NCBI GenBank assembly: GCA_032718475.1
Contig: JAUCBJ010003609.1
Coordinates: forward strand, 1-62,079
Source of the DNA: Nemertoderma westbladi
Taxonomy: Eukaryota > Xenacoelomorpha > Nemertodermatida > Nemertodermatidae
Direction: 5' to 3'
DNA: 62,079 nt
In this document: in pieces, positions 51,113 through 62,079 of the stretch
Position numbering within the stretch: position 1 is the stretch's first letter
Layout: every line of letters starts with the position of its first letter
Made by a program: the position numbers and the translations under genes
Notes under the pieces: model-generated
What the model was told of the DNA's origin: nothing
Databases searched by the model: none
Seen by the model: the letters and a program-made list of their open reading frames with translations, nothing else

Positions 51113-53317
51113 CTAGAAAGCCTGTGGCCCTTCGGGCCACAGCTTTCTAGTGCACGTGCAGATGATATATGAATATGTGTGGGAGATTGGAGAACTGCAT
51201 ACGGAACAGACACCATCATTAAATAAAACACCATCCCCCTAAGAGATAACTGTCAAGTTTCAACTTTAGGCAGATTGTAAATAACAAAATTTCCAGAAAA
51301 TGATCACTTTCAGATCCACCCTCTACCTGCGGACTGGTGAAATGCAGACGGCGCTGCAGTTTGGTAAAGATGGGGTTTATGGTGAAGTAAAATGCCTGCC
51401 TTTCAAGTTTCAGCTTAAACAGATTGTAAATAACAAAATTGGTGTAGATGTTCACATTCAGACATTTCCCCTCTAGCGGTAGACTGAAGAACTGTAGACG
51501 ACTCTAGGACTCCGTAAAGATACAGAATATGCTGTAGTAGATTCCTGCCAAGTTCCAGCTCAATAGGATTAAAAAGAACCAAATGGGATGAGGTGTTCAC
51601 TATCAGATATTTCGCCCTCTAGTGGCAGATGGGGGGACTGTATACAACTCTGCGACTTCGTAAAGGTACAGCCTATGCTGTAGTAGATGCCTACCAAGTT
51701 TCAGTCTAAACCGTTAGTAAATAACAAAGTTGGAGAAGATGTTAACTTTCAGACATTTCACCCTCTAGCGGTAGACTGGGGAAGTGAATAGGATTCTGCA
51801 ACCCCGTAAAGATACAGCCTATGATGTAGTAGATACCAACCAAGTTTCAGCTCAAAATGATTAAAAAGAACCAAATGGGATGAGGTTTTCACTATCAGAC
51901 AATTCGCCCTCTAGCGGCTGACTGTGGAACTGTAGACGACTCTACTACTCCGCAAAGATATAGCCTATGCTATAGTAGATGCCTACCAAGTTTCAGTCTA
52001 AAAGGTTTGTAAATAACAAAGTTGGAGAAGATGTTAACTTTCATACATTTCGCCCTCTAGCGGCAGACGCGGGTACTGTAGACAACTCTGCGCGACTCAG
52101 TAAAGATATAGCCTATGCTGTAGTAGATGCCTACCAAGTTCAGTCTAAATGGATTATAAATAACAAAGTTGGAGAAGATGTTAACTTGCAGACATTTCGC
52201 CCTCTAGCGGTAGACTGGGAAATTGTAGACGACTCTGCGACTCAGTAAAGATTCAGCCTATGCTGTAGTAGATGCCTACCAAGTTTCAGTCAAAACGGAT
52301 TGTAAATAATAAAGTTGGAGAAGATGTTAACTCTCAGACATTTAGCCCTCTAACGGTAGACTGGGGAACTGTAGACAACCCAGTGACTCCGGAAATATAC
52401 AGCCTATGCTGCAGTATTTAGCTACCACGTTTCATCTCAAAAGCATTAAAAACAACCCTATAAGATCAGGTTTTCACTATCGGATAATTCGCCCTCTAGC
52501 GGCAGACGGTGGAACTTCAGACGGCTCTGAGTATTACGTTGCAACGAGTTAGGGCGAGACCTATCTAACGAGCTATAGTAAGCGAGATTTCATCGAGATT
52601 AGATGTATAATATTAGATAAAATAATAATACAGTAAGTATAGGCCTACAGAAATAATTATTTTACTTTTAATATTCATAACAGTAAAACAAAAATGTTAT
52701 AAACCTCTCCTTCCATGCAGCCAATGATTGTGAAAGCAGAATTACTCTGACCAATTCGCAACAGACAACCCAAACCCACCCCAATCAACACTCCAGCCTG
52801 CTTGCTCCTTATCTGTGCCCAGCCAGCTAGCTGCGAGTTCAATAATTACCTTAACGTTGCTATGATACAGAAAACAATCCTTCCCTATTCAATAACTATA
52901 GGCCAATTCGATCCTGCTTGGCGAATATGACATATTTATACACTATTTGATTTTTAATCAATAAATAATCATACATATTTATATTAAACACTCGAATAAA
53001 ATAAAAACTTTGTGAGAATGGGACACGGCGAATCTACCCATGTTAATTTTAAACCAGGTGGGATAAATGTTAGCCCTCTAAATCATTAATTACCGATAGA
53101 AGAACCGAAATAATTCGATAAATTTCGCCCGAAAATCACGAAAATCGCCCTCTAGCGGCAGACGGGCGAACTTCAGACGGCTCTGAGTATTACGTTGCAA
53201 CGAGTTAGGGCGAGACCTTTCTAACGAGATATAGCAAGCGAGATTTCATCGAGATGGGTTCGATTGTATAGCCGATGACAAACACACAGACAGACAATCG
53301 ATATTTATATATATAGA
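51113..53317 (-). mobile_element. Helitron copy 11 (subfamily A)
   Basis: About ten core boxes and a complete interior segment. Direct CTAG|TC junctions at both ends. Confidence 0.85.
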
Positions 53318-55394
53318 CTAGAAAGCCTGTGGCCCTTCGGGCCACAGCTTTCTAGTGCACGTGCAGATGATATATGAATATGTGTGGAAGATTTGAGAAC
53401 TGCATACGGAACAGACACCATCATTAAATAAAACACCACCCCCATAAGAGATAACTGTCAAGTTTCAACTTTAGGCAGATTGTAAATAACAAAATTTCCA
53501 GAAAATGATCACTTTCAGATCCACCCTCTACCTGCGGACTGGTGAAATGCAGACGGCGCTGCAGTTTGGTAAAGATGGGGTTTATGGTGAAGTAAAATGC
53601 CTGCCTTTCAAGTTTCAGCTTAAACAGATTGTAAATAACAAAATTGGTGTAGATGTTCACATTCAGACATTTCACCCTCTAGCGGTAGACTGAAGAACTG
53701 TAGACGACTCTGGGACTCCGTAAAGATACAGAATATGCTGTAGTACAGTAGATTCCTGCCAAGTTCCAGCTCAATAGGATTAAAAAGAACCAAATGGGAT
53801 GGGTGTTCACTATCAGATATGTCGCCCTCTAGCGGCAGATGGGGGGACTGTATACAACTCTGTGACTCCGTAAAGGTACAGCCTATGCTGTAGTAGATGC
53901 CTACCAAGTTTCAGTCTAAACCGTTAGTAAATAACAAAGTTGGAGAAGATGTTAACTTTCAGACATTTCACCCTCTAGCGGTAGACTGGGGAAGTGAATA
54001 GGATTCTGCAACCCCGTAAAGATACAGCCTATGATGTAGTAGATACCAACCAAGTTTCAGCTCAAAATGATTAAAAAGAACCAAATGGGATGAGGTATTC
54101 ACTATCAGAAAATTCGCCCTCTAGCGGCTGACTGTGGAACTGTAGACGACTCTACTACTCCGCAAAGATATAGCCTATGCTATAGTAGATGCCTACCAAG
54201 TTTCAGTCTAAAAGGATTGTAAATAACAAAGTTGGAGGAGATGTTAACTTTCATACATTTCGCCCTCTAGCGGCAGACGCGGGTAATGTAGACAACTCTG
54301 CGCGACTCAGTAAAGATATAGCCTATGCTGTAGTAGATGCCTACCAAGTTCAGTCTAAATGGATTATAAATAACAAAGTTGGAGAAGATGTTAACTTTCA
54401 GACATTTCGCCCTCTAGCGGTAGACTGGGGAATTGTAGACCTCTCTGCCACTCAGTAAAGATACAGCCTATGCTGCAGTATATAGCTACCAAGTTTCAGC
54501 TCAAAAGCATTAAAAACAACCCAATGAGATCAGGTTTTCACTATCGGACAATTCGCCCTCTAGCGGTAGATGGGGGAACTTCAGACGGCTCTGAGTATTA
54601 CGTTGCAACGAGTTAGGGCGAGACCTATCTAACGAGCTATAGTAAGCGAGATTTCATCGAGATTAGATGTATAATATTAGATAAAATAATAATACAGTAA
54701 GTATAGGCCTACATAAATAATTATTTTACTTTTAATATTCATAACAGTAAAACAAAAATGTTATAAACCTCTCCATCCATGCAGCCAATGATTGAGAAAG
54801 CAGAATTACACTTGAGCAGTTCGCAACAGACAACCCAAACCCACCCCAATCACACACTACAGCCTGGCTTGCTCCTTATCTGTGCCCAGCTAGCTGCGAT
54901 TTCAATAATTACCTTAACGTTGCTATGATACAGAAAAAAATCCTTCCCTATTCACTACAGCATAATACAGCATAGGCCAATTCGATCCTGCTTGGCGAAT
55001 ATGACATATTTATACACTATTTGATTTTTAATCAATAAATAATCATACATATTTATATTAAACACTCGAATAAAATAAAAACTTTGTGAGAATGGGACAC
55101 GGCGAATCTATTCATGTTAATTTTATACCAGATGGGATAAATGTTACCCCTCTAAATCATTAATTACCGATAGAAGAACCGAAATAATTCGATAAATTTC
55201 GCCCGAAAATCACGAAAATCGCCCTCTAGCGGCAGACGGGCGAACTTCAGACGGCTCTGAGTATTACGTTGCAACGAGTTAGGGCGAGACCTTTCTAACG
55301 AGATATAGCAAGCGAGATTTCATCGAGATGGGTTCAATTGTATAGCCGATGACAAACACACAGACAATCGATATTTATATATATTAGATATAGA
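53318..55394 (-). mobile_element. Helitron copy 12 (subfamily A)
   Basis: About nine core boxes with one monomer fewer than copy 11. Interior segment present. The far junction has six extra bases (TCTATA) before the TCTAATATATA start. Confidence 0.85.
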
Positions 55395-57919
55395 CTAGAA
55401 AGCCTGTGGCCCTTCGGGCCACAGCTTTCTAGTGCACGTGCAGTGCAGATGATATATGAATATGTGTTTGAGATTTGAGAACTGCATACGGAACAGACAC
55501 CATCATTAAATAAAACGCCACCGCCATAAGAGATAACTGTCAAGTTTCAACTTTAGGCAGATTGTAAATAACAAAATTTCCAGAAAAATGATCACTTTCA
55601 GATCCACCCTCTACCTGCGGACTGGTGAAATGCAGACGGCGCTGCAGTTTGGTAAAGATGGGGTTTATGGTGAAGTAAAATGCCTGCCTTTCAAGTTTCC
55701 GCTTAAACAGATTGTAAATAACAAAATTGGTGTAGATGTTTACATTCAGACATTTCACCCTCTAGCGGTAGACTGCAGAACTGTAGATGACTCTGGGGCT
55801 CCGTAAAGATACAGAATATGCTGTAGTAGATTCCTGCCAAGTTCCAGCTCAATAGGATTAAAAAGAACCAAATAGGATGAGGTGTTCACTATCAGATATT
55901 TCGCCCTCTAGCGGCATATGGGGGGGGGGACTGTATACAACTCTGCGACTCCGTAAAGGTACAGCCTATGCTGTAGTAGATGCCTACCAATTTTCAGCTC
56001 AAAATGATTAAAAAGAACCAAATGGGATGAGGTTTTCACTATCAGACAATTCGCCCTCTAGCGGCTGACTGTGGAACTGTAGACGACTCTACTACTCCGC
56101 AAAGATATAGCCTATGCTATAGTAGATGCCTACCAAGATTCAGTCTAAAAGGATTGTAAATAACAAAGTTGGAGGAGATGTTAACTTTCATACATTTCGC
56201 CCTCTAGCGGCAGACGCGGGTAATGTAGACAACTCTGCGGGACTCAGTAAAGATATGGCCTATGCTGTAGTAGATGCCTACCAAGTTCAGTCTAAATGGA
56301 TTATAAATAACAAAGTTGGAGAAGATGTTAACTTTCAGACATTTCGCCCTCTAGCGGTAGACTGGGGAATTGTAGACGACTCTACTACTCCGCAAAGATA
56401 TAGCCTATGCTATAGTAGATGCCTACCAAGTTCCAGTATAAACGGATTGTAAATAACAAAGTTGGAGAAGATGTTAACTCTCAGACATTTCACCCTCTAG
56501 CGGTAGACTGGGGAAGTGAATAGGATTCTGCAACCCCGTAAAGATACAGCCTATGATGTAGTAGATACCAACCAAGTTTCAGCTCAAAATGATTAAAAAG
56601 AACCAAATGGGATGAGGTTTTCACTATCAGACAATTCGCCCTCTAGCGGCTGACTGTGGAACTGTAGATGACTCTACTACTCCGCAAAGATATAGCCTAT
56701 GATATAGTAGATGCCTACCAAGTTCAGTCTAAACGGATTATAAATAACAAAGTTGGAGAAGATGTTAACTTTCAGACATTTCGCCCTCTAGCGGCAGACG
56801 CGGGTACTGTAGACGACTCTGCGACTCAGTAAAGATACAACCTATGCTGTAGTAGATGCCTACCAAGTTTCAGTCTAAACGGATTGTAAATAACAAAGTT
56901 GGAGAAGATGTTAACTCTCAGACATTTAGCCCTCTAACGGTAGACTGGGGAACTGTAGACAACTCAGTGACTCCGGAAATATACAGCCTATGCTGCAGTA
57001 TATAGCTACAGAGTTTCAACTCAAAAGCATTAAAAACAACCCAATGAGATCAGGTTTTCAATATCGGACAATTCGCCCTCTAGCGGCAGACGGGGGAACT
57101 TCAGACGGCTCTGAGTATTACGTTGCAATGAGTTAGGGCGAGACCTATCTAACGAGCTATAGTAAGCGAGATTTCATCGAGATTAGATGTATAATATTAG
57201 ATAAAATAATAATACAGTAAGTATAGGCCTACAGAAATAATAATTATTTTACTTTTAATACCGGTATTCATAACAGTAAAACAAAAATGTTATAAACCTC
57301 TCCTTCCATGCAGCCAATGATTGAGAAAGCAGAATTAATTACTCTTGAGCAATTCGCAATAGACAACCCAAACCCACCCCAATCAACACTCCAGCCTGCT
57401 TGCTCCTTATCTGTGCCCAGCCAGCTAGCTGCGAGTTCAATAATTACCTAACGTTGCTATGATACAGAAAACAATCCTTCCCTATTCAATAGCAATAGGC
57501 CAATTCGATCGTGCTTGGCGAATATGACATATTTATACACTATTTGATTTTTAATCAATAAATAATCATACATATTTATATTAAACACTCGAATAAAATA
57601 AAAACTTTGTGAGAATGGGACACGGCGAATCTACCCATGTTAATTTTATACCAGGTGGGATAAATGTTAGCCTTCTAAATCATTAATTACCGATAGAAGA
57701 ACATAAATAATTCGATAAATTTCGCCCGAAAATCAAGAAAATCGCCCTCTAGCGGCAGACGGGCGAACTTCAGACGGCTCTGAGTATTACGTTGCAACGA
57801 GTTAGGGCGAGACCTTTCTAACGAGCTATAGCAAGCGAGATTTCATCGAGATGGGTTCGATTGTATAGCTGATGACAAACAGACAGACAGACAGACAATC
57901 GATATTTATATATATTAGA
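55395..57919 (-). mobile_element. Helitron copy 13 (subfamily A)
   Basis: About 12 core boxes in a reshuffled monomer order (for example the TACTACTCCGCAAAGATATAG monomer occurs three times), then the interior segment. Confidence 0.85.
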
Positions 57920-58237
57920 CTAGAAAGCCTGTGGCCCTTCGGGCCACAGCTTTCTAGTGCACGTGCAGATGATATATGAATATGTGTGGGAGATTGGAGA
58001 ACTGCATACGGAACAGACACCATCATTAAATAAAACACCACCCCCATAAGAGATAACTGTCAAGTTTCAACTTTAGTCAGATTGTAAATAACAAAATTTC
58101 CAGAAAATGATCACTTTCAGATCCACCCTCTACCTGCGGACTGGTGAAATGCAGACGGCGCTGCAGTTTGGTAAAGGTGGGGTTTATGGTGAAGTAAAAT
58201 GCCTGCCTTTCAAGTTTCAGCTTAAACAGATTGTAAA
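57920..58237 (-). mobile_element. Helitron copy 14 (subfamily A), 5'-truncated
   Basis: Only the 3' hairpin and the first monomers remain. Similarity to the other copies stops after CAGATTGTAAA at about 58237, where unique DNA begins. Confidence 0.8.
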
Positions 58238-59740
58238 AGCCTTTGCTGAATTGCCCCGTTATTTTTATTATCTTTTACCTTAAAATACTCTGTAGTTGAT
58301 TTAATAAGTGTAAGAGACCGTATTATTGCTGTATCGGTGTTTTTAGAGGATCTAAGACCTATTTCCTCCGTATGTGTACTGTGAAAGGCATATTTTTATG
58401 ATTCTATGGCAATTCGTGACGCAAAAGGGTGATAGCTACTCTTGAACAGTAGTTACTATGACTACGGTTAACAGCTGACATTCATACGTGTTGATTTCCT
58501 TTGTTCTACGGCGTCTCTCAGTTCAGTCAGCCAATGAGAGCGTTTTTGTGGCTCCTTGTACAGAAAATTTCCGAGAAATGACGCAATGCCTATGTGCAGT
58601 GTTTACATTCAGTCTTGAGCCAAAGAAAGAACGGCTTAGAAGTATTTTGTGCTGTACTGCTTTTTAGTCGTACACTAGTAGGTTTAATTATAAAGGGCAT
58701 ATATCCTTTAACTGACTGATGATCATACAAAACAAACTGACTACTTGAATATCTCATGCCTATGTACCGGTACTGACTTGTTGTTTTATACTGCTATTTG
58801 CTGTCAGTTCTTCATAATATGGTTGATGAATAATTATATTTGGAACAACGATAAATAACCCCGCAACCCAATATTCTTGATATACCTAAGGTAAGAGAGA
58901 AAGGTTACCAATAACGATTGTGACTTATGTTAAAGTGGTTTGAAGTGAATCTAATGTTATTTGATAGACCCTACATGAGTCAGCCTGTGTTCCTTTTATA
59001 TGTGACTAAAATCAGTGAAGATTGGCAGATTAGTGTGCAGTATTGTGCAGCATAGTGTATGAGTGAGTCTGTTAAAGAAGCAATTCCTAAAGAATGCGCC
59101 ATATATGTGAATTATAATTAAGCCATATCGTTGTGAGTAGTTTAAGTCATAACTCTGTTTATGTAGATAAAGCGCCACGTCCTAAAGGAACTGTTAATAT
59201 TACCGAAGGTGAATAATATTGTCAGAGATTGTATAGTACTGTCAGTCGAATAATACATTAGGCTTACATAGCAATAAAAATTAAACCGTCGAACCCAATC
59301 TCCCGGGAATATCCAGCGGGTGAATGGTCGCGCACGGATTGGTTTCGACTAGTGTAGTGAATCAAATATTTGTCATAGACTAAAAAGCGATTTATTATCT
59401 AGAAGACATTCTAATTTGGCGGGTTAAACTGCCAAAGGTCTGAAAGCGCGAACATTAAAGGATATAGCTTCTTTATTGCAGTAAGCAATAAAGTCGAAAG
59501 TATCGGTCGACCGGTAACCAGTAGGCCTGATCGCCTGATCATCCGGACCGGTACCTACTTCCGTATAAGTACAGCAGTATTATTCGATTTGATTATATAT
59601 GCCGGTAGGTCTTAATAATTAATCGGGGACGCCTGGTTTTTATTGGGATTTTACTTAGGCCTATTTCTGTCAGTTTTATTTGTTTGTAGGCCAGTATTGA
59701 ACAGAAGGCGTGTAAACCTGATCAGATTGTACAGACAATT
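58238..59740. other. Unique gene-free DNA right of the array
   Basis: No coding segment is recognised. A CCAATGAGAG box (about 58531) and ATGACGCAATG (about 58577) resemble CCAAT and CRE/C-EBP promoter elements but lack a nearby gene start. Confidence 0.4.
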
Positions 59741-60314
59741 TGTAGGCTGAGCTGTTGTCTGATTGCTGTTAAGTCCGAACGAATTGCAGTGTGTGTAGAG
59801 CACTTGTCCGATTAAGTACGGTTAGGAAGTAGGGGCAGCCACGCTGTAAGGTAAACCCCCAACTAAAGAATAAGTCGCACTACTGGGTTAGAGCGCATAC
59901 TCCCTAATCATTTCGGAGTCTGCATGTCCTGTAGTTTATTTAGGCTTGAGAGTAGTCTGCCATCGTTTAGTCTGTACTTTGTTTGTGTAAGTCTGTACGG
60001 GTAGCGTATACTTTTATTTAAATAATTTGTAGGCTGGATAGTTGTCTGGCTGTTATTAAGTCTGAACGGATTGCCGCGTGTGTAGATCATCTGTCCGATT
60101 AAGTACGATTAGGCAGTAGGGGCAGCAACGCTGTAAGGTAAACCCCCAACTAAAGAATAAGTCGCACTACTGGGTTAGAGCGCATACTCCCTAATCATTT
60201 CGGAGTCTGCATATACCGTAGTTTGTTTAGGCTTGATAGTAGTCTGTCGGTGTTCGGTCTGTATTTTGTTTGAGTAGTTTGTACGCGTAGCGTAATATTT
60301 ATTATTCAGAGTTT
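59741..60314. repeat. Tandem duplication, 2 x 287 bp
   Basis: Copies start with TGTAGGCTG at 59741 and 60028 and share GGTAAACCCCCAACTAAAG and a central block around CATTTCGGAGTCTGCAT almost without change, while flanking parts differ more. The uneven conservation suggests a constrained central block. Inside, GCATACTCC...GGAGTCTGC can pair as a short hairpin. Confidence 0.85.
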
Positions 60315-61240
60315 ATGCGATTATTCGCAACATTCAAGTCCCCAAGTTTGTTCCTACAGTAATTGTGTTTGTTATACATACCGTTATAGTTAAATTAACC
60401 TCGGTACTACACGGGCTGCTCGGCGTAGGTAAAGACTGGTGATTTTGTGCATCGGTCACTCCAGCAGATGCCGTGGTTCTTTTAGCTGTTCAAGTATATT
60501 TAACTACTGATTATTTGTTATACAAGTACTCGTACCTAATTTAGGGTTTAGTGTACGGTGCTTTCCGAAGTAATTATTGTAGGCATTATATTTGTGTTGT
60601 AAAGTGGTTGATAGGCACATTCGATTAGCTCTATTAACTTCTAGGTAGGAACACTCCGTGATACATAACGTAGAACCTATAGCGATACGGCTATAGGTCG
60701 TCAGGCGGTGGCATTTTCCTATCTAGACAACGCAGTGTATTTACTACTACTTATTATTTCAAATACCGTAGTACCCTGTCCGCTGTAATAATCAGATTTC
60801 TAACCCTTTGTTAGGCTGGTTTGTAGACTTCTTGTAAAATTACCCTAAAAATTCGTATTTGTGTTTTTGTAAGATTTTATGTTTATTTAGAGATTGTAAT
60901 CTCACCCGAATTGTAAGTAATTTGTAGTATTAAGTAACTTAGGTAAATTAGTATTATTTGTTTTAGTGTCCTGTACGTAACACTTCACTGAAAGCGCACC
61001 GCTTTGTGTAGTGATTACTCCCCAGAAATAATAACATTTATTTCAAACATTGACAAAACCCATTAAAACGGGTATATATATATTATAAATCAAATCTAAC
61101 GATTTATAAATCGTAGGCCTACCATACAACCATTAGGCCTCAATATCAGTTGGATTACTGCTCAAATAACGGTAATAAAGTAAGTAAAGTAACCAAGTAA
61201 CCCTAAAGTAACAGAAATTCAATTATTTGAAATAATTGAT
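60315..61240. other. Unique gene-free DNA
   Basis: AT-rich. A short inverted CTATAGC/GCTATAG lies near 60677-60694, and ACGATTTATAAATCGTA near 61098 is palindromic. No gene is seen. Confidence 0.4.
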
Positions 61241-61600
61241 ATACCGGTATTTACGATAGGCCTATTATCTTTATTTCTATAAATTTCGGCTGAAATTATA
61301 CCGGTACTTGTAATTAATTCTAGTTTGTAATTATACTTATATATATACACTATAAGTGTAAACTGCATACCGGTATTTACGATAGGCCTATTATCTTTAT
61401 TTCTATAAATCTAGGCTGAAATTATACCGGTACTTGTAATTAATTCTATTTCAGAATTATATATCCTACAAACTGTAAGCTGTATACCGGTATTCAGATA
61501 GGCCTATTATATATTTATATATATTTGTGCTAAAATTATACCGGTATTCTGTGATAAACCTAGTCTGTAATAATACTTATATAGTTATATATACTATAAG
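61241..61600. repeat. About 120-bp tandem repeat upstream of an open frame, three copies
   Basis: Units start with ATACCGGTATT at 61241, 61367 and 61484, each with GATAGGCCTATTAT and, about 60 bases on, ATTATACCGGTA. Copies 1 and 2 are nearly identical; the third is diverged. The array lies within 150 bases of the open frame and may be part of its promoter or leader. Confidence 0.85.
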
Positions 61601-61746
61601 TATACCGGTATTCTAATATATTATATATATCACGCTATACTGAGTAGCAGTACCGGTAATTAATTACTAGGCTAGTAGTTAATACTGAGTTACTAGACTT
61701 GCTCAGACTGTAATACGGCAGTAGACATTCAACTGTACACATAAGC

Positions 61747-62079
61747 ATGTCTGACGCAAAGCAGAACCTGTCAGACAGTCTACTAGATACAACCGAGAGT
61801 GAAGTGACAGCAGAGAAACCGCATAAGAGGGATGCCATTGACATCTATCTGTCAGACTATCAGCGTTTTTTGGGAGATAAAGAGTTGAGGAGAAGGCTAG
61901 AGGGACTTAGCCCTAATAGCGAAGGAGCCAAACTTGTGTTAGATGCGATTGATGTGGATAGGTTAGCGGCGAACCAAGCTAAATTCGATGAACAACTCCG
62001 CATCGCTAGAGAAAGGGAAGAACAAGTAAGGAAAAAACGTATAGATGACAGAAAGACAGCGGCAGTGGCAGCAGCAGTG
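61747..62079 (+). CDS. Unknown charged, probably coiled-coil protein, N-terminal part
   Basis: Starts at ATG 61747 and stays open for 111 codons to the window edge. The N terminus is polar and acidic (MSDAKQNLSDSLLDTTESEV). A short helical-looking part follows (DIYLSDYQRFLGDKELRRRLEGL), and then a long, charged helix with Arg/Glu/Lys runs (RIAREREEQVRKKRIDDRK) leading into an Ala/Val stretch at the edge. No signal peptide or known domain is visible. It could be the first exon of a host gene or the start of a Gag-like ORF of another LTR element. The composition and length above chance support a coding segment. Confidence 0.5.
   Translation, partial: MSDAKQNLSDSLLDTTESEVTAEKPHKRDAIDIYLSDYQRFLGDKELRRRLEGLSPNSEGAKLVLDAIDVDRLAANQAKFDEQLRIAREREEQVRKKRIDDRKTAAVAAAV

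Larger units (their letters stand above)
28652..58237 (-). mobile_element. Head-to-tail array of 14 non-autonomous Helitrons
   Basis: Fourteen units repeat with periods of 1.56-3.07 kb. Read on the minus strand, a unit begins TCTATATATATAAATATC, passes a TGTC/CTGT microsatellite, a duplicated tail segment and a run of about 146-bp core monomers, and ends in a strong hairpin whose last bases are CTAG. These are hallmark Helitron ends (5' TC, 3' hairpin plus CTRR, insertion between A and T). The core-repeat-plus-microsatellite body resembles pearl/HINE elements of molluscs. No Rep endonuclease or helicase is present. Subfamily A has monomers with GTAGATGCCTACCAAGTTTCAG, B with GTAGTAGACCTCTGCCAAGT. 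Open frames of 60-130 codons inside are by-products of the repeats. Polarity and family are inferred from ends only. Confidence 0.85.

Noticed and set aside
28758-57900. Many 60-130 codon frames in the Helitron array (for example frames starting MITFRSTL, MPTKFQSKR, or SVCLSVCLS)
   Set aside because: They recur because the DNA repeats, change frame with every indel, and the Cys/Leu/Ser ones are translations of the GACA microsatellite. No Rep or helicase motif is present.
59870-59935. tRNA-like stretch with GGGTTAGAGCGC resembling a tRNA D-arm
   Set aside because: The anticodon arm would need an oversized loop and no T-arm or acceptor stem could be paired.

Overview
This window looks like nuclear DNA of a metazoan, most likely a marine invertebrate bilaterian. 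The evidence is indirect: Ty3/Gypsy retrotransposon genes, plausible GT-AG splice sites, several MITE-type elements, a 10-kb minisatellite, and tandem non-autonomous Helitrons built like the bivalve 'pearl'/HINE elements (core repeats plus tetranucleotide microsatellite). The short words AGGCCTA and ACCGGTA are scattered through the unique DNA. I cannot name the species. No bacterial operon, rRNA gene or convincing tRNA was seen. Almost the whole window is repetitive.

Layout. 1-4029 (minus strand): a Ty3/Gypsy retrotransposon with gag and a pol reading frame that runs off the left edge inside integrase. 4421-14395: about 290 copies of a 34-bp minisatellite, itself a 13+21 bp dimer, with a 1.88-1.89 kb higher-order period on its right side. 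14715-16422 (minus): a long Ser/Thr/Asn-rich open segment with splice-site consensus at both ends, best read as one internal or first coding exon. 16.4-28.6 kb: accessory DNA with inverted and direct duplications, a Harbinger-like MITE (21052-22647), a 33-bp-TIR element (23461-24060), and an RG-rich coding segment (minus, 27530-26214) split by an 829-bp hAT-like insertion with a perfect 8-bp target duplication.

28652-58237 is the most notable part: a head-to-tail array of 14 elements which, read on the minus strand, have the terminal signs of Helitrons: 5' TC, 3' hairpin ending in CTAG, with CTAG joined directly to the next TC in seven of thirteen junctions. Two subfamilies (A and B) lie in blocks A-A-A/B chimera-B(x6)-A(x5). 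Each element holds a tandem core of about 146-bp monomers (4-16 full copies), and almost every monomer carries a strongly conserved box that matches the CTCF core consensus on the minus strand. No Rep/helicase gene is present, so the elements are non-autonomous. A 499-bp foldback element with the same box is nested in the sixth copy.

58238-62079 is mostly unique, with a 2 x 287-bp duplication and a roughly 120-bp minisatellite just upstream of an open reading frame (61747 to the right edge) of unknown function.

The genes do not form a pathway. The window is mainly a record of transposition, tandem expansion and recombination around two or three fragments of possible host genes.
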